Of a stretch of 48,993 nucleotides of DNA, positions 43,861 through 48,993 are shown piece by piece. The position numbers and the translations under genes were made by a program. The stretch lies in contig NZ_JOAP01000056.1 in assembly GCF_000720475.1 (NCBI RefSeq), positions 1 through 48,993 of the forward strand. The letters run 5' to 3'. This DNA is from Streptomyces aureocirculatus. Lineage in GTDB: Bacteria; Actinomycetota; Actinomycetes; Streptomycetales; Streptomycetaceae. The notes beneath the pieces were generated by a model. The model saw nothing but the letters and a program-made list of their open reading frames with translations, was not told the origin of the DNA and ran no database searches. Each line of letters opens with the position of its first letter. Within the stretch, counting starts at the first letter, position 1.

Positions 43861-45372
43861 CTAGGTGGCGGGGGCGCTCCGCCCGGTCTTCGGCTCCCTG
43901 GTCGCGGCCCGCGCGATGTTGCGGGCCATGCCGCCGAAGACCACGGTGTGGAAGGGCGCGACGCTCCACCAGTAGGCGTGCCCGAGCAGCCCGTGCGGGT
44001 GGAACAGCGCGCGCTGCCGGTACCGCGTACGGCCGTCGGCGCCCCGCTCCGCGTACATCTCGAGCCAGGCCAGGCCGGGCAGCCGCATCTCGGCGCGCAG
44101 CCGCAGGAGCCGGCCGGGTTCGATCTCCTCCACCCGCCAGAAGTCCAGGGAGTCCCCGACCCGCAGTTGCGCGGCGTCCCTGCGCCCGCGCCGCAGCCCG
44201 ACCCCGCCGAGCAGGCGGTCGAGCCGGCCGCGCACCGCCCAGGCCAGCGGGAAGGAGTACCAGCCGTTGTCACCCCCGATGCCCTCGATGACCCGCCACA
44301 GCGCCTCGGGCGACGCGTCCACGGCGAGCTGTCTGCGGTCGGTGTAGAGGCTGCCGCCGGCCCAGTCGGGGTCCGTGGGCAGCGGGTCGCTGGGTACGCC
44401 CGGCACGGCGGCGGAGGACCAGCGGGTGGAGACCTGCGCCTCGTGGATGCGCCGCAGGGCAAGGCGCAGTGCGGCGGCGCAGGTCAGCGGCTGTCCGGGC
44501 CGGTCGGGCACGTACCTCGCGATGTCGTGTTCCGCGCACACCACCTCGTGGCGCAGGGACTCCGCGAGCGGCCGTGCGATGGCGTGCGGGACGGGCGTGA
44601 CCAGGCCGATCCAGTAGCTGGACAGGGTCGGGCTGAGGACGGGCACGGGCAGGATGACCCGCCGCGGCAGGCCCGCGGCCACGGCGTACGCGCGCATCAT
44701 GTCGCGGTACGTGAGGACGTCGGGGCCGCCGATGTCGAAGGTGCGGTTCAGGCCCGCGGGCAGGTGGGCGGCGGCCACCAGGTAGCGCAGGACGTCGCGT
44801 ACGGCGATGGGCTGGACGCGGGTGCGGACCCAACTGGGGGTGACCATGACGGGCAGCCGCTCGGTGAGGTAGCGCAGCATCTCGAAGGACGCCGAGCCCG
44901 AGCCGATGATGACCGCGGCGCGCAGCACGACGCTCTCGACGCCCGAGTCCAGGAAGATCCGCCCCACCTCGGCGCGGGAGCGCAGATGCGGGGACAGCTC
45001 CGCCTCCGGCTTCCCCGCTGGGGTGAGCCCGCCCAGATAGACGATCCTGCGGACCCCGGCGGCGTGCGCCGCCTCGCTGAAGACGCGGGCGGCGCGCCGG
45101 TCCGTCTCCTCGAAACCCGAGCCGGTGCCGAGCGCGTGCACCAGGTAGTACGCGACGTCGATGTCCCGCATCGCGTCGCCCACGGACCGCGCGTCGGTCA
45201 CATCGCCGCGGACGACGTCGGCGCGCCCGGACCAGGGGTGGTCGCGCAGCTTCTCCGGGGAGCGGGCGAGGCAGCGCACGCGGTGCCCGGCGTCGAGCAG
45301 CTCTGGCACCAGACGGCCGCCGATGTAGCCGGTGGCTCCGGTCACCAGGACGCGGAATCCGTTCTTCCCCAT
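43861..45372 (-). CDS. NAD(P)-binding SDR-like protein fused to a DUF2867 domain
   Basis: A 503-residue two-domain protein. Residues 1-~300 are an atypical short-chain dehydrogenase/NmrA fold (YbjT-like) with the nucleotide loop VLVTGATGYIGGRLVPELLDAGH, VRGDVTDARSV, YYLVHALGTG and VYLGGLTP. Residues ~330-500 match DUF2867 (SRPBCC-like): YTDRRQLAVDASPEALWRVIEGIGGDNGWY, RVGDSLDFWRVEEIEPGRLLRLRAEMRLPG and HPHGLLGHAYWWSVAPFH. The pairing is known in actinobacteria; the ligand is probably hydrophobic but unknown. ATG 45372 is the only in-frame start near GGAGGG, 16 nt upstream. Confidence 0.87.
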   Translation of the reverse strand: MGKNGFRVLVTGATGYIGGRLVPELLDAGHRVRCLARSPEKLRDHPWSGRADVVRGDVTDARSVGDAMRDIDVAYYLVHALGTGSGFEETDRRAARVFSEAAHAAGVRRIVYLGGLTPAGKPEAELSPHLRSRAEVGRIFLDSGVESVVLRAAVIIGSGSASFEMLRYLTERLPVMVTPSWVRTRVQPIAVRDVLRYLVAAAHLPAGLNRTFDIGGPDVLTYRDMMRAYAVAAGLPRRVILPVPVLSPTLSSYWIGLVTPVPHAIARPLAESLRHEVVCAEHDIARYVPDRPGQPLTCAAALRLALRRIHEAQVSTRWSSAAVPGVPSDPLPTDPDWAGGSLYTDRRQLAVDASPEALWRVIEGIGGDNGWYSFPLAWAVRGRLDRLLGGVGLRRGRRDAAQLRVGDSLDFWRVEEIEPGRLLRLRAEMRLPGLAWLEMYAERGADGRTRYRQRALFHPHGLLGHAYWWSVAPFHTVVFGGMARNIARAATREPKTGRSAPAT

Positions 45373-45541
45373 CCGTCCATGGTGATGCCCTCCGTACGGT
45401 GCCGCGACCGGGCGGCCACCGGTGCGGGGAGCGGCCCGCCCCGGGGCCGCATGCATCGCCGGGAACGGGAAAACGGAGTTGTGCCGGACACCGGCGGGCG
45501 TGCGGCGGCGCGGGGTGGACAATGGGCCGCCTCCGCACACC

Positions 45542-45637
45542 GCGTGCACCGCACACCACGTACACCACAAACCCCGTACACCGCACACCGGGCGCACCGC
45601 ACACCGCGTACACCGAACGAGTCGAACCGCGTACACC
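45542..45637. repeat. 16-bp tandem repeats upstream of the PRC-barrel gene
   Basis: About five units alternate a 9-mer (GCGTACACC) and a 7-mer (GCACACC), starting at 45542. The last unit is interrupted by GAACGAGTCGAACC (45615-45628). The array ends about 10 bp before the ribosome binding site of the PRC gene, so it occupies its leader or promoter. It lies in the 287-bp gap between divergent SDR and PRC genes. Confidence 0.8.
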
Positions 45638-45659
45638 GCGAGAACCAGGAGCGCATGCC

Positions 45660-46025
45660 GTGAACGACATCTGGGCCTACCCGCCCGGCAGTGGTCACCA
45701 AGGCGAGCAGCAGGAGTCCCTGACCGGATTCACGGTCGAGGCGACGGACGGAGTCATCGGACAGGTGGACCGGCACGTGGACCAGTTGGGCAGACAGCAC
45801 TTGGTGGTGGACACCGGCGTGTGGGTCTTCGGCAAGAGTGTGCTCATTCCCGCCGGCGCGGTCACCCGCATCGACCGCGAGGCGGGCACGGTGACGGTCG
45901 GTCACTCCAAGGATCAGGTGAAGGAGGCGCCGCAGTTCACCACCGACAGCGAGACGAGGGATCCGGCGTACCTCAACGAGGTGGGCGCGTACTACGCCAC
46001 GCTGGACACCGGCTCCGAGCTCTGA
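45660..46025 (+). CDS. PRC-barrel domain protein
   Basis: A 121-residue protein. The PRC-barrel core reads LTGFTVEATDGVIGQVDRHVDQL, HLVVDTGVWVFGKSVLIPAG and VTRIDREAGTVTVGHSKDQVKEAP. PRC barrels bind RNA or protein partners; in Streptomyces such short proteins are common stress-associated proteins of unknown role. GTG 45660 has AGGAG 8 nt upstream; a nearby ATG is out of frame. The array of 16-bp repeats directly precedes it. Confidence 0.87.
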   Translation: MNDIWAYPPGSGHQGEQQESLTGFTVEATDGVIGQVDRHVDQLGRQHLVVDTGVWVFGKSVLIPAGAVTRIDREAGTVTVGHSKDQVKEAPQFTTDSETRDPAYLNEVGAYYATLDTGSEL

Positions 46026-46095
46026 CCGGCCCGCGGAGCCCCGGGGCGGGGAGTTGCCCTGTCCGCTCCGGGGGCCCCGGGCTAAGTTGGGCGCC

Positions 46096-47062
46096 ATGAG
46101 CAATCTTGATCGTGAGGCGGTGCCCGCGCTCTGCGGCGGCCGCGGGTTCGTCGTCGCGGAGCCGGTGCGGGAACTCCTCAGTCCACGGCGTGTGAAGCTG
46201 GGCGAGGCGACCGAGGTACGCCGCCTGCTGCCGAACCTGGGGCGTCGCATGGTCGGCGCCTGGTGCTTCGTCGATCACTACGGTCCCGACGACATCGCCG
46301 ACGAGCCCGGCATGCAGGTGCCGCCGCACCCGCACATGGGTCTCCAGACCGTGTCCTGGCTGCACGAGGGCGAGGTCCTGCACCGGGACAGCACCGGCAG
46401 CCTCCAGACGATCCGCCCCCGCGAACTGGGGCTCATGACGTCGGGCCGGGCCATCTCCCACTCAGAGGAAAGCCCCAAGGCGCACGCCCGCCTCCTGCAC
46501 GGCGCGCAGCTCTGGGTCGCCCTGCCGGACACCCACCGGCACACCGAGGCGCACTTCGAGCACCACGCGGACCTGCCGGTGGTCACCGCGCCGGGCCTGA
46601 GCGCGAAGGTCCTCCTCGGCGCCCTGGACGGCGCCGAGTCGCCCGGCACGACCTACACGCCCCTCGTCGGCGCCGACCTGACCCTCACCCAGGGAACGGA
46701 CACACGCCTTCCCCTGCGGCCCGACTTCGAGTACGCCGTCCTGTCCATGACGGGCGAGGCCCACGTGGACGGCGTCCCGGTCCTCCCCGGCTCCATGCTG
46801 TACCTGGGCTGCTGGCCGCACCGAACTTCCCCTGCGCGCCGAGTCCGACGCCGGCCTGATGCTCCTCGGCGGCGAGCCGTTCGAGGAGGAGCTGATCATG
46901 TGGTGGAACTTCATCGGGCGCACGCAGGCGGAGATCGAGCAGGCGCGGGCCGACTGGATGACGGGCTCCCGCTTCGGTGAGGTGAAGGGGTACGACGGGG
47001 GGCCGCTGCCTGCTCCTACGCTTCCCGCGGTGCCGCTGAAGCCGCGGGGGCGGGTGCGCTGA
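46096..47062 (+). pseudogene. Pirin-family protein gene with a one-base frameshift
   Basis: The first 239 codons are a pirin (cupin) protein: LLPNLGRRMVGAWCFVDHYGPDD, the metal motif PPHPHMGLQTVSWLHEGEVLHRDS, LGLMTSGRAISHSEES and LHGAQLWVALPD. At 46801-46822 the frame moves. One extra T (46813) breaks YLGCGRTELPL; removing it restores ELPLRAESDAGLMLLGGEPF and the intact C-terminus EELIMWWNFIGRTQAEIEQARADW, ending at TGA 47062. Without correction the product ends in unrelated Arg-rich sequence at 46980. It may be a sequencing error or a very recent inactivation. ATG 46096 has TAAGTT seven nucleotides upstream and no ribosome binding site, suggesting a leaderless transcript. Confidence 0.85.
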
Positions 47063-47510
47063 GCTGGGATCATGTCGTGAGAGAGGGGCCAAGGGCCGAG
47101 TGCGGCGGCGGCGGAACCGGAGGATGCCATGCCCACGGAACGCCCCTCCTTCCCGCCCTCTGGAGGCATCGCTGACGCCGTTCGTGATTCCAGCCTGTGG
47201 GCGTGTATGGACGGCTGTAGTAGGACTCTTGCTGACCCAGTGCTGACTTTACTGACGAGTCATCAGGTCGTGCTCTGTGTGCGTCCTGTCTGGTCGTGGG
47301 TGTGCAGAGGCGGTGCCGCAGCGGCGGGAGCCTGGACTCATGCTGACTTGGCAAGGCGAGTAGGGGGTGCCCGCATGGCCACGGTCTCAAGTTGTGGAAA
47401 CTCGACAAGGCCCGGCCAGTGAGACGCTGGCTCAGCCGGTCATGCTGAAATCTCCGGCGATCCTTGTTGCCGTCGCGCCTTCGCGCGGACTGTACCTGCC
47501 CGTAAGCGGC

Positions 47511-47648
47511 TCAGTCAGCCTTTCTGGTAAAACTGGCGAGACGTAGCGGGTCGCCAAAGCGGCCGGGGATCGCCAGGAAATCAGCACGTCGCTCCTGACC
47601 TGCGACAAAGAATGGAAACGCCGAGTGCCAGGCTGATTCGGTCCGCAC
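47511..47648 (-). pseudogene. Possible coding remnant, unknown family
   Basis: Forty-five codons from GTG 47648 read RTESAWHSAFPFFVAGQE and then RRADFLAIPGRFGDPLRLAS to a TGA stop. The composition (Phe, Trp, balanced charge) is more protein-like than neighbouring frames, but there is no ribosome binding site and I recognise no family. It may be the 3' end of a degraded gene. Confidence 0.25.
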
Positions 47649-47888
47649 CTGGTCCGGATCTTGATGAGTGGTACGTGGTGCTAGCGAGTGGGCTGCGGCA
47701 CCACATGGCACATGTCGTAGAAACCGTCCAGGGGCGTCCAGTTGGTCCAGCGTGAGCGCGTAGTCCAGGTCAGGGCCTTGTTACGTGAGTGCGTCCGCGG
47801 GGTTGGTGACACGCTTGTGATCGTCCGTGACACATGAGGCCCCCCGTCGGCTTGCTCCGGCGGGAGCCCTGCGTAGACGGGACCTGAT

Positions 47889-47930
47889 ACGACGACGCCC
47901 CGCTGGCTTGCCGCGGCGGGGCGTCGTCGT
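47889..47930. terminator. Strong 15-bp hairpin
   Basis: ACGACGACGCCCCGC (47889-47903) pairs perfectly with 47916-47930 around a 12-nt loop TGGCTTGCCGCG. A sequence relative with a shorter stem, CCCGTCGG-N6-CCGGCGGG, lies at 47847-47868. No intact gene ends nearby, so it may be a leftover terminator or structured site of a lost element. Confidence 0.55.
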
Positions 47931-48136
47931 GCAGTTGGCCATGACGGATTGGGGCTTGTACGCGGAGGAGCGAGGCGGTGACAACGCGGGCGGGGCGGCC
48001 TATCGGTAGCGCGCGGCATGGGAATGCTCCTCGGCGAACGAGGTGATAGCTCTTCGATCTCGACAAGCTGAACGCCTCGGCAGCGTCCTCGACGCTCGCC
48101 GTCCCATTCCAGGTCGGCCCCGCCGGACGAAGTGCG

Positions 48137-48391
48137 TCAGACGGGTTCCGTCATCTCCTCCATCAGCTCGGGCAGTCTGCGCAACCTGGATAGCGTCTGG
48201 TTCAGGAGGCGCACGGTCCTATCGGCCTGCTGTCGGCCGATAGGTTGGGCGAGAGACGCCGCCCGGCTCTGGTCCGCGAGGTGGCCGAGGAGTTCGCCGA
48301 CTTCGGCGGAGGCCGCGTGCAGGCCACGGATCCGTTCTTCGACACGGGTCATCAGTGTCTCAGGGGTTAGCGGTTCCTCGAGGGAGGGCAT
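48137..48391 (-). CDS. Small coiled-coil hypothetical protein
   Basis: An 84-residue acidic, helical protein: PETLMTRVEERIRGLHAASA, EVGELLGHLADQSRAASLAQ and RTVRLLNQTLSRLRRLPELM show heptad-like Leu spacing. No family was recognised. ATG 48391 lacks a ribosome binding site; the frame is open further upstream (TEETDEAVSS), so the true start may be earlier, but not so far that it fully overlaps the DUF559 gene on the other strand. Codon usage is Streptomyces-like. Confidence 0.45.
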   Translation of the reverse strand: MPSLEEPLTPETLMTRVEERIRGLHAASAEVGELLGHLADQSRAASLAQPIGRQQADRTVRLLNQTLSRLRRLPELMEEMTEPV

Positions 48392-48565
48392 GGAGCTAAC
48401 GGCTTCGTCGGTCTCCTCGGTGGCGGGCGCTTCGGACTGGGCCGAGACTGCAGTGGGCGGCGGGGGGGAGCTGATTTCACGAGTGAGGGCGTTGGTGTCA
48501 TAGGTGAGAGCGCGGGCAGTGTAGGCGAAGGGAGGGGGCGGGCGCCGTCGCCGTGGTGAGCAAGG

Positions 48566-48895
48566 GTGGTGCAGAATTTGCGGTCTTGCGGGGCCGGGTA
48601 CCGGTGTCCTTGGGGAATTCGCTGCCTGGAGGCTCAGCACCCAGTCTTCGGCGGTCGGTACCGCATCGACTTCGCTCTGCCCAAACAGAAGATCGGCATC
48701 GAACTCGACGGGTACGCATGGCACTCCAGTCCCGAAGCCTTCACCCGAGACCGGGCCAGGCAGCGCGAACTCGAACTTGACGGCTGGCGGATCGTGCGCT
48801 TCAGCGGCTCGGAGATCACCAAGGATGCCGCCGACTGCGTCCGTCAGGCCGCGGCGTTCGCCGCCAGCATCGAGCGCGACCGACCAATCCCCTGA
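48566..48895 (+). CDS. DUF559 / Vsr-like endonuclease-fold protein
   Basis: A 109-residue protein whose last ~80 residues match the DUF559 nuclease fold (PD-(D/E)xK, related to very-short-patch repair endonucleases): GGRYRIDFALPKQKIGIELDGYAWH provides the catalytic Asp, Glu and Asp, then RDRARQRELELDGWRIVRFSGSEI. The first ~25 residues (NLRSCGAGYRCPWGIR) do not resemble the family, and longer relatives carry an N-terminal helical part, so the gene may be 5'-truncated. GTG 48566 or 48569 is the likely start. From 48896 to the window end nothing else was recognised. Confidence 0.55.
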   Translation: MVQNLRSCGAGYRCPWGIRCLEAQHPVFGGRYRIDFALPKQKIGIELDGYAWHSSPEAFTRDRARQRELELDGWRIVRFSGSEITKDAADCVRQAAAFAASIERDRPIP

Positions 48896-48993
48896 GCTTG
48901 ACTCTGTCGGGAATCTTGGAGTTTCCCGGTGCGGCAGCAAGATCGACGGGCATGCTCGTGTGGTTCCGCCGACCGATACAGCTGTCGAGGTGC

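Larger units (their letters stand above)
47063..48136. other. Gene-poor, lower-GC stretch
   Basis: About 1.07 kb without a convincing intact gene. G+C drops visibly and codon bias of the few open frames is weak. It holds a possible coding remnant (47511-47648) and a strong hairpin (47889-47930) with a weaker relative (47847-47868). On the minus strand the tail WTNWTPLDGFYDMCHVVP (to 47681) also looks protein-like but has no recognised family or start. It looks like the scar of a lost or decayed element. Confidence 0.45.

Noticed and set aside
45542..45637. CRISPR array
   Set aside because: Units are only 16 bp with no unique spacers, and no cas gene is in the window.
47170..47205. tRNA-like T-loop (GTTCGTGATTCC)
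   Set aside because: No acceptor stem, anticodon arm or D-arm can be folded around it.
47129..47422. 97-codon open frame after the pirin gene
   Set aside because: No ribosome binding site, no recognisable motif and poor third-position GC bias.
48137..48940. Full 267-codon version of the coiled-coil gene
   Set aside because: Its 5' half is antisense to the better supported DUF559 gene and is low complexity; only the 3' part looks like protein.

Overview
The window is chromosomal DNA of a Streptomyces or very close relative. Signs are the very high G+C, third-position GC bias in every gene, GTG and TTG starts, ATGA-type overlaps, WhiB, SigB/F-like and SpoIIE/PP2C regulators, an ergothioneine cluster and FluC pairs. 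From memory, gene content and order resemble the S. coelicolor arm region around SCO0884-SCO0930 (RmdA, SdhCAB, EgtABCD, TrxC); this was not checked by alignment.

Layout. 1-295: 5' end of a proline-rich secreted protein. 558-4794: a repeat lipoprotein, then a SAM methyltransferase translationally coupled to a PAS-GGDEF-EAL cyclic-di-GMP enzyme (RmdA type). 4941-7784: large membrane protein of unknown role. 7922-12331: LysR regulator divergent from sdhCAB, with a LysR box centred about 65 bp upstream of a probable leaderless sdhC start. 12351-17649: Tat-exported metallo-hydrolase, UvrA-like ATPase, and a TetR plus flavin-dependent monooxygenase pair. 17837-22507: amidase, SigB/F-type sigma factor, PP2C phosphatase, HAD phosphatase, dodecin. 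22776-24041: orphan solute-binding lipoprotein. 24123-28648: egtABCD operon (minus strand). 28907-31005: remnant of a PARG-like gene, a hypothetical protein, a second amidase. 31409-34526: LacI regulator, thioredoxin with a perfect SigR-type promoter, FAD disulfide oxidoreductase. 34527-35880: 1.35 kb of non-coding degenerate repeats. 35884-38548: WhiB protein, APH-fold kinase with a minisatellite, two FluC subunits. 38701-43371: GH18 hydrolase, GT4 glycosyltransferase, MprAB-like two-component system. 43463-47062: TPR protein with a SigR-type promoter, SDR/DUF2867 protein, PRC-barrel protein, pirin broken by one base. 47063-48993: a lower-GC, gene-poor scar ending in a small coiled-coil gene and a DUF559 nuclease-like gene.

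Common threads. Redox and thiol functions cluster here: ergothioneine synthesis, thioredoxin, a disulfide oxidoreductase and sites matching GGAAT-N18-GTT. The most unusual feature is that at least five genes have their last codons plus stop tandemly duplicated beyond the 3' end (4911-4955, 19306-19363, 22211-22309, 38546-38623, 38676-38725). Other tandem repeats lie inside coding and intergenic DNA, suggesting a genome prone to slippage. No CRISPR array, prophage, transposase, rRNA or convincing tRNA was seen.
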